Assembly: GCA_008638415.1 (NCBI GenBank)
Contig: VWVT01000005.1
Coordinates: 310,001 to 374,000 of the forward strand
Length of the DNA: 64,000 nucleotides
Direction of reading: 5' to 3'
Origin: Nocardiopsis sinuspersici
GTDB taxonomy: Bacteria; Actinomycetota; Actinomycetes; Streptosporangiales; Streptosporangiaceae
Both the position numbers and the translations under genes were made by a program. A model generated the notes under the pieces. It saw only the letters and a list, made by a program, of their open reading frames with translations, was not told where the DNA came from and ran no database searches. The stretch's first letter is position 1; each line of letters begins with the position of its first letter. Positions 54,075 through 62,802 of this stretch are shown here, piece after piece.

Positions 54075-54108
54075 CGCCCGCCGCCGTTCCCGTGGGAGCG
54101 GCGGGGCG
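54075..54108 (-). terminator. GC hairpin after tatD
   Basis: About 13 base pairs with small bulges (CGCCC-GCCGC-TTCCC with GGGA-GCGGC-GGGCG) 48 bases past the tatD stop on the minus strand. No T-run follows. Confidence 0.45.
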
Positions 54109-54155
54109 GCACGGCCTCGGGCCGCGCCCTCGCGTGTACCGCGGGAGGAAGGCGG

Positions 54156-55079
54156 TCAGAAGCCGAAGGCCCGCCGCGCGTTGTCCGCGATGATCCCGGC
54201 CAGCTCGTCCTCGTCCATGCCCTTGGTCTCGGCCAGCACCCGCAGCGTGTGCGGGATCAGGTAGGGGGCGTTGGGACGGCCCCGGTAGGGCTTGGGCGTG
54301 AGGAAGGGCGCGTCGGTCTCCACCAGCATCAGCTCCGGCGGCGCCACCGCGGCCGCCTCCCTCAGCGACTCGGCGCTGGCGAAGGTGACGTTGCCCGCGA
54401 AGCTCATGAAGTAGCCGTGCTCGGCGCACACCTTGGCCATGGCCGCGTCACCGGAGAAGCAGTGGAAGACCACCTTGTCCGGGGCGCCCTCGTCGGCCAG
54501 GATCCGCAGCACGTCCTCGTGGGCCTCCCGGTCGTGGATCATCACGGCCTTGCCGTGGCGCCCGGCGATCCCGATGTGGCGGCGGAAGGACTCCTCCTGC
54601 GCGCGCTTGCCCTCGGGGCCGGTGCGGAAGGTGTCCATGCCGGTCTCGCCGACCGCGACGACCTGGGGCAGGGCGGCCAGCTCGTCGATCCCGGCCAGCT
54701 GCGCCTCCAGCTCCGCCATGCCCCCGGGCTCGCGGAGCTTGCCCGCCCAGTCGGTGTCGTCCACCTCCACGCCCTGCGCGCCGTCCCCGTGCACGATGCG
54801 CGGCGCCTCGTTGGGGTGCAGGGCCACGGCGGCCCACACCCGGCCGGGGTGCGCGGCGGCGACCTCGGCCGCCCAGCGCGAGGACGGCAGGTCCACGCCC
54901 ACCTGGACCAGCGGGGTCACCCCGACGCCCTCGGCGGTGGCGATGACCTCCTCGACCTCCGGGGTCTGCATGTCCATGTGGGTGTGGCTGTCGGCCACCG
55001 GGACCCGCAGGGGCTCGGGTACCGGCGGGGGCGTCTGCTCGTTGCGCTCCCTGACCGCTTTCCCGCTGCGCTTGCCCAT
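54156..55079 (-). CDS. tatD: TatD-family metal-dependent DNase
   Basis: 307 residues from ATG 55079 (GGAGGA eight bases upstream). Amidohydrolase fold with the metal ligands H-x-H in VADSHTHMDM, Glu in VVAVGETGMD, His in VMIHDREAHEDV and FHCFSGD, and Asp in LVETDAPFLTP. Cytoplasmic 3'-5' DNase/RNase family involved in DNA repair or RNA quality control. It lies directly downstream of metG, the widespread metG-tatD order. About 20 N-terminal residues are a polar extension. Confidence 0.93.
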   Translation of the reverse strand: MGKRSGKAVRERNEQTPPPVPEPLRVPVADSHTHMDMQTPEVEEVIATAEGVGVTPLVQVGVDLPSSRWAAEVAAAHPGRVWAAVALHPNEAPRIVHGDGAQGVEVDDTDWAGKLREPGGMAELEAQLAGIDELAALPQVVAVGETGMDTFRTGPEGKRAQEESFRRHIGIAGRHGKAVMIHDREAHEDVLRILADEGAPDKVVFHCFSGDAAMAKVCAEHGYFMSFAGNVTFASAESLREAAAVAPPELMLVETDAPFLTPKPYRGRPNAPYLIPHTLRVLAETKGMDEDELAGIIADNARRAFGF

Positions 55080-55101
55080 GTTCACGTTCCTCCACGAAGG
55101 C

Positions 55102-55128
55102 GCGCCGACGGGCGGTGCCCGTCGGCGC
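55102..55128 (-). terminator. Hairpin between metG and tatD
   Basis: Perfect 12-base stem GCGCCGACGGGC / GCCCGTCGGCGC with a three-base loop, only 22 bases before the tatD start and without a T-run; it could attenuate or partly end metG transcription. A second smaller hairpin (GAGCCCC at 55186-55192 with GGGGCTC at 55201-55207) lies right after the metG stop. Confidence 0.5.
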
Positions 55129-55224
55129 TGTCGTTCCAGGTCTCCTGCGGCGGCCTCGGGGCCCACCGGGAGGGGCCAGCTCGGAGAGCCCCTCTTCGGC
55201 GGGGCTCCCGAAGGGCCCGGGACC

Positions 55225-57042
55225 CTACTCGGTGTCGCCCTCCAGGCGGGCCAGCTCCTCGTCCACCACCGACTGGTCGAGCTTGGTGAACAGCGGCTCC
55301 GGGCGGCTGAGCGGGGTGCCGGGCACGATCGGCCTGGACTCCCAGCGCGCCTCGTTGCCGGCGTAGTCCCCCGTGATGACCGGGTACTCCGTCTCCTCAC
55401 CCGAGCCGCCGATGGTGTCACGGCCGGTGTCGATGCGGGGCATGCCCGTCCAGGTACCGGTGCCGCCGAGCATCGCGTACACCTTGTTCGCCGACTCGGG
55501 CAGGTACGGGGTGAGCAGCGTGTTGGCGTCCTGGACCAGTTGGAGGGCCACGTGGAGCACGGTGGCCATCCGCTCGGGGTCGGTCTTCTTCAGCGCCCAC
55601 GGAGCCTGGTCGGAGATGTACTTGTTGGCCTCGGCCACGGTGCGCATGGCCTCCTGCAGGCCCGCCTTGAACTGGGACCGCTCCAGCCGCTCGCCGACCC
55701 GGCCGAACGCGGCCCGGGAGTCCTCCAGCACCCGGCGGTCCTCGTCGGTCAGCTCACCGGCGGCCGGGATCTCGCCCAGGTTCTTGGCCGCCATCGAGAT
55801 GGAGCGGTTGACCAGGTTGCCCCAGGCCGCCACCAGCTCGTCGTTGTTGCGGCGCACGAACTCGGCCCAGGTGAAGTCGGTGTCCTGGGTCTCGGGGCCG
55901 GCGGCCATGATGTAGTAGCGCAGCGCGTCGGCCGAGTAGCGCTCCAGGAAGTCGCGCACGTAGATCACCACGCGGCGCGAGGAGGAGAACTTGCGCCCCT
56001 CCATGGTGAGGAACTCGCTGGAGACCACCTCGGTGGGCACGTCGAGCCTGCCCAGCGGGCCGGGCTCTCCGTCCCGGTCGCCCTCGCCGTTGTGGCCCAG
56101 CAGGATCGCGGGCCAGACCACCGAGTGGAAGACGATGTTGTCCTTGCCCATGAAGTAGTAGGACCGGGCCTCGTCGCTCTGCCACCAGCGGCGCCAGGCC
56201 TCGGGCTCACCGACGCGCTTGGCCCACTCCACCGACGCGGACAGGTAGCCGATGACCGCGTCGAACCACACGTACAGGCGCTTGTTGCCGTTGTCGCTCC
56301 AGCCCTCCAGCGGTACGGGCACGCCCCAGTTGAGGTCGCGGGTGACCGCGCGCGGCTGGAGGTCCTCCACCAGGTTCAGGGAGAACTTGAGGACGTTGGG
56401 CCGCCACTCGCCCTCCTTGCCCTTGAGCCAGGTCGTGAGGGCCTCGGCGAAGGCGGGCAGGTCGAGCATGAAGTGCTCGGTGTCCACGAACTCGGGCGTC
56501 TCGCCGTTGATCCGCGAGCGGGGCGAGACGAGGTCGATGGGGTCGAGCTGGTTGCCGCAGTTGTCGCACTGGTCGCCGCGCGCGCCGTCGTAGCCGCAGA
56601 TCGGGCAGACGCCCTCGATGTAGCGGTCCGGGAGCGTGCGGCCGGTGGACGGGGAGACCGCGCCCTTGGTCGTGTGGGCGAAGACGTACCCGTTCTCGTA
56701 CAGCGCGGTGAACAGCTGCTGGGCAACGGCGTAGTGGTTGCCGGTGGTGGTGCGGGTGAACAGGTCGTAGGACAGGCCGAGGCCGACGAGGTCCTCGGCG
56801 ATGATCCGGTTGTAGCGGTCGGCCAGCTCCCGGGGGCTCACGCCCTCCTGGTCGGCCAGCACCTGGACCGGTGTGCCGTGCTCGTCGGTGCCGCTGACCA
56901 TCAGCACGTGGTTGCCCGACATTCGCTGGAAGCGGGAGAAGACGTCGGAGGGCACTCCGAAGCCGGACACGTGGCCGATGTGGCGCGGTCCGTTGGCGTA
57001 GGGCCAGGCGACCGCGGTCAGGATGTGGCGATTCGACGACAT
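55225..57042 (-). CDS. metG: Methionyl-tRNA synthetase
   Basis: 605 residues, class I synthetase. HIGH motif in [14 protein letters not shown], a zinc knuckle with two CxxC pairs (CPICG and CDNCG at about residues 145-165), the [10 protein letters not shown] substrate region and the KMSKS loop in the variant KFSSSR. The anticodon-binding helical domain fills the C-terminal 170 residues; there is no C-terminal dimerisation (EMAP-like) domain. It charges initiator and elongator tRNA-Met. It is the first of metG-tatD and divergent from the secDF side. Confidence 0.97.
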   Translation of the reverse strand: MSSNRHILTAVAWPYANGPRHIGHVSGFGVPSDVFSRFQRMSGNHVLMVSGTDEHGTPVQVLADQEGVSPRELADRYNRIIAEDLVGLGLSYDLFTRTTTGNHYAVAQQLFTALYENGYVFAHTTKGAVSPSTGRTLPDRYIEGVCPICGYDGARGDQCDNCGNQLDPIDLVSPRSRINGETPEFVDTEHFMLDLPAFAEALTTWLKGKEGEWRPNVLKFSLNLVEDLQPRAVTRDLNWGVPVPLEGWSDNGNKRLYVWFDAVIGYLSASVEWAKRVGEPEAWRRWWQSDEARSYYFMGKDNIVFHSVVWPAILLGHNGEGDRDGEPGPLGRLDVPTEVVSSEFLTMEGRKFSSSRRVVIYVRDFLERYSADALRYYIMAAGPETQDTDFTWAEFVRRNNDELVAAWGNLVNRSISMAAKNLGEIPAAGELTDEDRRVLEDSRAAFGRVGERLERSQFKAGLQEAMRTVAEANKYISDQAPWALKKTDPERMATVLHVALQLVQDANTLLTPYLPESANKVYAMLGGTGTWTGMPRIDTGRDTIGGSGEETEYPVITGDYAGNEARWESRPIVPGTPLSRPEPLFTKLDQSVVDEELARLEGDTE

Positions 57043-57295
57043 GACCCAAGCCTAAAGGGGGCGGAGGCCTGCCGCGCACGCCTTTCCCGCGTGGTACCGC
57101 ACGGCGGACCCGCTGCCGTGCCGCGCCGGAGCCGACGCGGTTCCGTGTCCGAAACAAGTTCCGCAACCGGAGTAAAAGGACATTCCCCCGAACTTGCCGC
57201 TGCCCTTATGCTCTGCTGAACGGGCCGTGTGCCACCGGGGCGCGCGGCGACGGACAGCGTCCTCTCCCCGGTTCCTACCTGAGGCGGTGGTCACC

Positions 57296-57745
57296 ATGGT
57301 TGCCGGTGCCCTACCCCGCCCTGCCCGACACGTCACCGCGCTGCTCACCAGCGTGTTGCTGCTCGTCATACTGTCCTTCCCCGTCGCCTCCGGCGTCGGG
57401 CGGCCGGCCTCACCGTCGTCCCTGCCGCCGCACGGTCTGCTCAGTGCTCCCGAGCACACACCGGACCAGGCGGCCGAACGGGACCGGGCGACCCCGCGCG
57501 AACGCGCGGAACTGTCCGAGAACCCGATGGTGACCGTCGGGCCGCCCGCCTCCACCTGCGACCAACGTTCGGTGCTGCGCGACCTCCCGGACGCGGTGCC
57601 CAGTTGCGCGCTGCGTCTGGCGGTGTGGGACCAGCCCTGGTGGCCGCTGCCGCCCCTGGCCTCCGATCCCCTTCCGGAAGAGGTCGCCCACGGGGCACTG
57701 CCACCGGCACGGGCTCCCCCTCTCACCGCGAACACCACCGTCTGA
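57296..57745 (+). CDS. Small exported or membrane-anchored protein of unknown function
   Basis: 149 residues from ATG 57296 (GAGGCGGTGG upstream; MVAGALPRPARHVTALLTSV). One hydrophobic segment (about 13-35, VTALLTSVLLLVILSFPVAS) is followed by a Pro-rich polar region with two cysteines (PPASTCDQRS, AVPSCALRLAVWDQPWWPLP). No domain is recognised. It lies between metG and secDF and ends 71 bases before the secDF start; co-transcription with secDF is possible. Confidence 0.45.
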   Translation: MVAGALPRPARHVTALLTSVLLLVILSFPVASGVGRPASPSSLPPHGLLSAPEHTPDQAAERDRATPRERAELSENPMVTVGPPASTCDQRSVLRDLPDAVPSCALRLAVWDQPWWPLPPLASDPLPEEVAHGALPPARAPPLTANTTV

Positions 57746-57816
57746 CCATCCCGGACGCACCCCCCATCTGGCACGCGTCCGGATTTCCCGTATTCGCAGT
57801 GAGAGGTACCAACCCC

Positions 57817-60489
57817 TTGTCCAGTCAAACGGGAGCCGGAGGGCGCTGGACACGCGCGCTCATCTCCCTTCTCGTCATCCTCGTCGCGTTCGGCGCGGCG
57901 TGGTTCATGCCGCCGCGCCTGGGGCTCGACCTCAGCGGCGGAACGCAGATCGTCCTGGAGACCCAGGACGGTCCCGACGGCACACCAGCCGACTCCGAGA
58001 ACACCGACAAGGTCATCGAGGTGCTGCGCCAGCGCATCGACAGCCTCGGTGTGGCCGAGGCGACCATGTCGCGCTCGGGCGAGAACCGGATCATCGTCGA
58101 ACTGCCCGGCGTGCAGGACCCGGCGGAGGCCGCGAAGATCGTCGGCCAGACCGCCCAGCTGTCCTTCCACCCGGTGCTGGGCGTCGGCCAGCAGGGCGGT
58201 CAGGGCGTGCAGGCGCCGCCGACCGGGGACTCCGCCAACGCCCCGGACGCCCCCGCCGACGAGGCCCGGGCCCCGGCCGACACCGAGGGCGGCGGGGCCC
58301 CGCCCGAGGGCGAGGCCCCGCCGGGAGGCGGTGAGGGCGGCGGACAGGAGATGTCGCCCGAGCAGATGGAAGAGCTCATGAGCGGCATGGGCGGCCAGCA
58401 GCAGCCTCCGGCGGGTCCCACCGCGGAGAATCCCGAAGACGTCGTGATGACCCTTCCGGACTCGGACGGAACCAACCTGCAGCTCGGCGAGTCCGTCATC
58501 CAGGGCGACCAGGTGGACAGCGCCGACGCGACGCTGGACAACGTCAACCGCGCCCAGTGGACGGTCAACGTCAACTTCGAGGGCGAGGGCCGCGACCAGT
58601 GGACCCAGCTGACCGCCGACGCCGCCTGCTACCCGCAGGGCGACCCGCGCCGCCGGGTGGCGATCGTGCTGGACGAGCAGATCATCTCCGCTCCGGAGGT
58701 GAACCCGGAGTTCGCCTGTGACGTGGGCATGCCGGGTGGGTCCACCACCATCACCAGCCCCAGCTTCACCAGCGAGTCCGCGAACGAGCTGGCCGTGCTG
58801 ATCGAGGGCGGCTCGCTGCCGCTGCCGGTCACCGAGGTCCAGCGCCAGACGGTCGGCCCGACCCTCGGTGCCGCCGCGATCGAGGCCAGCGCCATCGCCG
58901 CCCTCCTGGGCCTGGCGTTCACCGCGCTGTACATCACGCTGGTCTACCGCCTGGTCGGCTTCCTGGCCTCGGTCGCGCTGGCGTTCTACACGCTGATCGC
59001 CTACGGGGCCCTGGTAGCCATCAGCGCCACGCTGACCCTGCCGGGCCTGGCGGGTTTCGTGCTGGCGATCGGTATGGCCATCGACGCCAACGTGCTGATC
59101 TTCGAGCGCGCACGCGAGGAGTACCAGCGCCAGACGAAGACCTACGAGGCGAACAAGTCCGCGGGTATGCGGGACGCCACCGAGGACGAGGCCGCCAAGG
59201 CCGGATCGGGAGCACTCGCGCGGCGCCGCCGCCGGGCCATCCCGCCGAGCCTGGAGAAGGCGTTCGTCGAGGGCTCCCGCAAGGCGTGGAGCGCGGTCAT
59301 CGACACCAACATCACCACGCTCATCGCCGCGGCACTGCTGTTCATCTTCGCCTCGGGCACGGTCCAGGGCTTCGGTGTGACCCTGAGCATCGGCACCCTC
59401 GTCTCGATGTTCTCCGCGCTGATCATCGCGCGCGTGTTCGTCGAGTGGGCGGTGCGCCGGGCGGTCGTTCGCAACCACCCGGGGATCAGCGGTCTGAACA
59501 GGATCGGCCGGGTCCGCACCTGGCTGGTCGAGAAGAACCCGAACCTGATGAAGCACCGCGGCAGGGGCCTGGCCGTGGCGGGTCTGATCGTGGCGGCCGC
59601 GGTCGCCGCACCCCTGATCCGCGACACCAACCTGGGCGTGGAGTTCACCGGCGGCCGCGTGATGGAGTACGAGATCACCGGTGACGAGGACATCTCGGTG
59701 GTCGAGGCCCGCGACGTCATCTCCGGACTCGACTTCCCGGGTTCGGACTCCGCCGTGGTGCAGGAGTCCGGCGACAGCGACCTCGCGGTGCGCACCGGCG
59801 ACATCTCCGACACCGAGGCCGCCAAGATCACCGACGCCCTGACCGAGGAGACCGGCGGTGTGGAACGGGTCAGCGACGAGCTGATCGGTCCGAGCATGGG
59901 CGACGAGCTGCGCAACCGCGCACTGATCGCCCTGGGCGCGGCCCTCGCGTTGCAGCTGGTCTACCTGGCCTGGCGCTTCCGCTGGTCGTTCGGCGTCTCC
60001 ACCATGCTGTCGCTGGCGTTCAACCTGGCCCTGGTGATCGGTCTGTTCATCTGGTGGGGCAAGCCGATCGACGGCGTGTTCCTCGCCGCGCTGCTGAGCG
60101 TCATCGGCTTCACGGTCAACGACACGGTGGTGGTCTTCGACCGGGTGCGCGACGAGTGGGCCAGGGACGAGAAGTCGAAGTTCCCGGAGATCGCCAACCG
60201 CGCGGTGCTCAACACCCTGCCGCGTACGATCAACACCTCGGTCGGTGCGCTGATCATCCTGGGCTTCCTCACCTTCCTCGGTGGGTCCTCGCTCCAGGAC
60301 TTCTCCATCGCCATGCTGGTCGGTCTGAGCACGGGTGTGCTCTCCACGGTGTTCGTCGCCGTCCCGCTGGCCATCTGGCTGCAGAGGTGGGACAGGACCG
60401 ACCCGCCGCACGTGGTCAAGGAGCGCAAGGCCAAGCAGAGGGTGGCCGCCAAGGCCGCTCGCGAGGCCGACGACGGCGCGGTCGTGTAG
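57817..60489 (+). CDS. secDF: Fused SecDF protein-export subunit
   Basis: 890 residues; I prefer TTG 57817 (GAGAGG ten bases upstream) over GTG 57799. SecD half: first membrane helix ISLLVILVAFGAAWFMPP, DLSGGTQIVLET, the P1 domain and five further helices around residues 350-550 (ALLGLAFTALYITLVYRLVG, AIGMAIDANVLIFERAREE). SecF half from about 560: NLGVEFTGGRVMEYEI, then helices to LSTGVLSTVFVAVPLAIWLQ, with FTVNDTVVVFDRVRDE. Uses the proton gradient to pull exported proteins from SecYEG. Fusion into one chain is less common in actinobacteria than separate secD and secF. The P1 region carries an unusual acidic Gly/Pro insertion (about residues 125-208). Confidence 0.93.
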   Translation: MSSQTGAGGRWTRALISLLVILVAFGAAWFMPPRLGLDLSGGTQIVLETQDGPDGTPADSENTDKVIEVLRQRIDSLGVAEATMSRSGENRIIVELPGVQDPAEAAKIVGQTAQLSFHPVLGVGQQGGQGVQAPPTGDSANAPDAPADEARAPADTEGGGAPPEGEAPPGGGEGGGQEMSPEQMEELMSGMGGQQQPPAGPTAENPEDVVMTLPDSDGTNLQLGESVIQGDQVDSADATLDNVNRAQWTVNVNFEGEGRDQWTQLTADAACYPQGDPRRRVAIVLDEQIISAPEVNPEFACDVGMPGGSTTITSPSFTSESANELAVLIEGGSLPLPVTEVQRQTVGPTLGAAAIEASAIAALLGLAFTALYITLVYRLVGFLASVALAFYTLIAYGALVAISATLTLPGLAGFVLAIGMAIDANVLIFERAREEYQRQTKTYEANKSAGMRDATEDEAAKAGSGALARRRRRAIPPSLEKAFVEGSRKAWSAVIDTNITTLIAAALLFIFASGTVQGFGVTLSIGTLVSMFSALIIARVFVEWAVRRAVVRNHPGISGLNRIGRVRTWLVEKNPNLMKHRGRGLAVAGLIVAAAVAAPLIRDTNLGVEFTGGRVMEYEITGDEDISVVEARDVISGLDFPGSDSAVVQESGDSDLAVRTGDISDTEAAKITDALTEETGGVERVSDELIGPSMGDELRNRALIALGAALALQLVYLAWRFRWSFGVSTMLSLAFNLALVIGLFIWWGKPIDGVFLAALLSVIGFTVNDTVVVFDRVRDEWARDEKSKFPEIANRAVLNTLPRTINTSVGALIILGFLTFLGGSSLQDFSIAMLVGLSTGVLSTVFVAVPLAIWLQRWDRTDPPHVVKERKAKQRVAAKAAREADDGAVV

Positions 60490-60510
60490 CGACCGCACCC
60501 GCTCCGGTAC

Positions 60511-60541
60511 GGGGCCCCGGGACGTACGCGCCCGGGGCCCC
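60511..60541. terminator. Bidirectional terminator between secDF and the AIM24 gene
   Basis: Perfect 11-base stem GGGGCCCCGGG / CCCGGGGCCCC with a nine-base loop, 22 bases after the secDF stop and between convergent genes, so it can serve both. Confidence 0.75.
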
Positions 60542-60628
60542 GCCCGCGTCCGGGGTCGGTCGGCCCCCGTGTGCGAGGGCGGTCCGTCCCCCGTGTGCGG
60601 GGCGGGCAGAGCTGTGGGAGCGGGCGGA

Positions 60629-61291
60629 TCAGCCCGCCTGGGCGGGAGCCGGGGCGCCCTCGGAGGCCTGCACCAGGACGAAGCCCTGCCCCTCGAAGGC
60701 GAGCTGGAACGCCTCGCCGCTGCCCCTGCCGATGAACGCTCCGGCCTTCAACGTGCGGCGCACGCCCGCGCGCAGCGAGGTGGACCAGGCGACCGCGGCG
60801 TCGGTGTCCACGAAGGTCGGCTGGTCGACGTTGAGCAGCACGGGGGAACCGTGGCAGGCGATGGCCACCCTGCCGCGCCCGCCGAAGACCGTGTTGAAGA
60901 GGCCGCCGGTCACCATCCCCGCGCCCTCGACCCGGCGGATGTCCCAGCTCAGCCCGGACTCGAAGGCGAGCACGTTGGCGCCGTTGACCGTGAGCTGCTC
61001 GTCCTCCAGGTCGACCAGGTGGATGTCCCAGGCGTCGCGGGCCAGGAACACGTCGCCGCGCCCGGACACCTTCATCAGCGGCAGTCCCTCGCCGGTGAAG
61101 GCCTTCTTGAAGAACTTGCCGACGCTGCCGGACCCCTCGTAGGAGAAGTCGACCTCCCCCTGGTAGGCGACCATGGCGCCCTGCCGGGCGAAGAACTCGC
61201 CGTTGAGGCCCACCCGGAGCATCTTGTGGTTCTGCAGGTGCATCCCCGGCTCGTTGGTCTCCTGGGCCTGCTGGAAGAGCTGACTTCTCAT
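60629..61291 (-). CDS. AIM24 family protein
   Basis: 220 residues with the beta-rich TRAP-like AIM24 domain: KMLRVGLNGEFFARQGAMVA, GEGLPLMKVSGRGDVFLARD, LTVNGANVLAFESGLSWDI and HGSPVLLNVDQPTFVDTDAA. Homologous to the mitochondrial AIM24 biogenesis protein; in bacteria the role is unclear, possibly nucleic-acid or membrane related. The C-terminus ends in a short Ala/Pro-rich tail. It lies between rsmI (same strand, 144 bases upstream) and convergent secDF. Confidence 0.88.
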   Translation of the reverse strand: MRSQLFQQAQETNEPGMHLQNHKMLRVGLNGEFFARQGAMVAYQGEVDFSYEGSGSVGKFFKKAFTGEGLPLMKVSGRGDVFLARDAWDIHLVDLEDEQLTVNGANVLAFESGLSWDIRRVEGAGMVTGGLFNTVFGGRGRVAIACHGSPVLLNVDQPTFVDTDAAVAWSTSLRAGVRRTLKAGAFIGRGSGEAFQLAFEGQGFVLVQASEGAPAPAQAG

Positions 61292-61435
61292 GGAACGATC
61301 CTCACCGACGTCGGTCTTTTCACCCGGTCAGACGCGCCACGCCGGAAAAGGTTCCGTTTCGGGCCCTCCGGTCTCCGGCTCCCCACCCTCCCGCGCGGTG
61401 GTCCGCGTGCTTCCCGGCGTACCCGGCCGCGGCCC

Positions 61436-62362
61436 TCAGTCGGCCCGCTCGGCGGGCACGACGCCGTGCACCAGGTCGTAGATCCGGCGCTTGGGGACAC
61501 CGGTCTCCTTGGCCACGCGGACGATCGCCTCCTTGCGGCGCACGCCCTCCTCCTCCAGTTCGGAGACCGCGTCCAGCAGGGCGGTGTCGCCGGTCTCGCC
61601 CGGGCGCTGGCGGGCGCCCTCCACGACGACGGAGATCTCGCCCCGTACGCCCCCGGAGGCCCATTCCGCCAGCTCTCCGAGGCCGCCCCGGCGCACCTCC
61701 TCATAGGTCTTGGTCAGCTCGCGGCACACGGCGGCGCGCCGGTCGGCGCCGAAGGCCCCGGCCATCGCCTCCAGGGTGGCCGCGACACGGTGCGGGCTCT
61801 CGAAGAACACCATCGTGCGGCGCTCGGCCGCCAGGTCGGCCAGGTAGCCGGACAGGCCCTTGCGGGGCGGGAAGCCCTCGAAGCAGAAGCGGTCGGTCGG
61901 CAGGCCCGAGACCACGAGCGCGGTGGTCACGGCGGACGGGCCCGGGATCGCGGTCACCGGGATGCCCTCGTCGCCGCACGCGGCGGCCAGTCTGTAGCCC
62001 GGGTCGGACACCCCGGGCATCCCGGCGTCGGTGACGACCAGGACGTCGTGTCCGCCGCGCAGGTCGGTGAGCAGCTCGTCGGTACGGCGGCTCTCGTTGG
62101 CGTCGTAGTAGGACACCACGCGGGCGCCCTCGGCCCCGCCCAGGCGCACGTTCGCGCGGGAGGCGAACTGGCGTAGCCTGCGGGTGTCCTCGGCCGCGAT
62201 GACGCGTGCGCCCTCCAGCGCGCGCAGCAGCCTGGGCGGCGCGTCCTCCACGTTCCCGATGGGCACACCGGCGAGTGTCAGGGTCCCCGTCTCCCTCGCG
62301 CCTGCTCCACCCTCGACCACTGTGATCCCCGTCCTGTCGCGCGCTACGGTTGGCTCTGTCAC
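61436..62362 (-). CDS. rsmI: 16S rRNA (cytidine-1402-2'-O)-methyltransferase RsmI
   Basis: 308 residues. Tetrapyrrole-methylase-like SAM fold: LTLAGVPIGNVEDAPPRLLR, AAEDTRRLRQFASRANV, VVTDAGMPGVSDPGYRL, AIPGPSAVTTALVVSGLP and FEGFPPRKG, the standard RsmI series. The C-terminal helical domain ends KRRIYDLVHGVVPAERAD. It 2'-O-methylates C1402 of 16S rRNA with RsmH. Its start lies only 71 bases from the 5' end of the structured RNA of the IscB element, which sits in the divergent upstream region. Confidence 0.95.
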   Translation of the reverse strand: MTEPTVARDRTGITVVEGGAGARETGTLTLAGVPIGNVEDAPPRLLRALEGARVIAAEDTRRLRQFASRANVRLGGAEGARVVSYYDANESRRTDELLTDLRGGHDVLVVTDAGMPGVSDPGYRLAAACGDEGIPVTAIPGPSAVTTALVVSGLPTDRFCFEGFPPRKGLSGYLADLAAERRTMVFFESPHRVAATLEAMAGAFGADRRAAVCRELTKTYEEVRRGGLGELAEWASGGVRGEISVVVEGARQRPGETGDTALLDAVSELEEEGVRRKEAIVRVAKETGVPKRRIYDLVHGVVPAERAD

Positions 62363-62432
62363 GCCGCCCGAAACCTGGTTTCGTGGTCCGTCCGCAAAGG
62401 ACGGCCATCTCCGACCCCAACCTACGAGCCGA

Positions 62433-62797
62433 GGTAACGGGTTCCCCTCCTGAGGGAGGGGCTTTCAGCCCTCGTGGTTGGAGGCCTGCCGTTACCAGCA
62501 CCAGCCAACACCAGGGAGGTGACTCGTTGGCTACGTTTCACACAGGTGAGAAGACCCACCAGGCCGTGCTTCCTCAGCGGCCTGCTCTGGAATCCACGTC
62601 AGCAGACCACCCTGGGAACAGGGACGAAACGGGACGCGGAGGCCGCGCTCGCGTGGCACCCGGTGTGGAACATGTGCGAGGGGAGACCACCGATGGTTCA
62701 CCTGCCGCCGGTGGCGTCACCCCGGGCCACCCGGTCCGGGAGCAGGCCCGTGAGGGCCACCCACCCCGCGAGGGGACATCGCCCCGCCAGGGGCACA
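62433..62797 (+). ncRNA. Putative IscB omega-RNA (HEARO-type) scaffold
   Basis: The region directly upstream of iscB is dense in paired elements. A long-range stem GGTAACGG (62433-62440) / CCGTTACC (62489-62496) encloses hairpin CCCCTCC-TGAG-GGAGGGG (62444-62461). GTTGG (62477-62481) can pair with CCAAC (62505-62509), crossing that stem as a pseudoknot. Just before the gene come three back-to-back hairpins: GGCCC-GTGA-GGGCC (62745-62758), CCCC-GCGA-GGGG (62764-62775) and GCCCC-GCCA-GGGGC (62781-62794), the first two with GNRA loops. Known biology: IscB uses an omega-RNA encoded immediately upstream, with the guide at its 5' end outside the element. The guide would then be the 16-20 bases 5' of 62433. 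Exact ends are inferred. Confidence 0.75.
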
Positions 62798-62802
62798 GGT
62801 GC

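Noticed and set aside
57052..60498. Minus-strand frame of 1148 codons opposite secDF
   Set aside because: Covers the complement of an unambiguous SecDF gene and has a random Gln/Gly/His/Arg composition.
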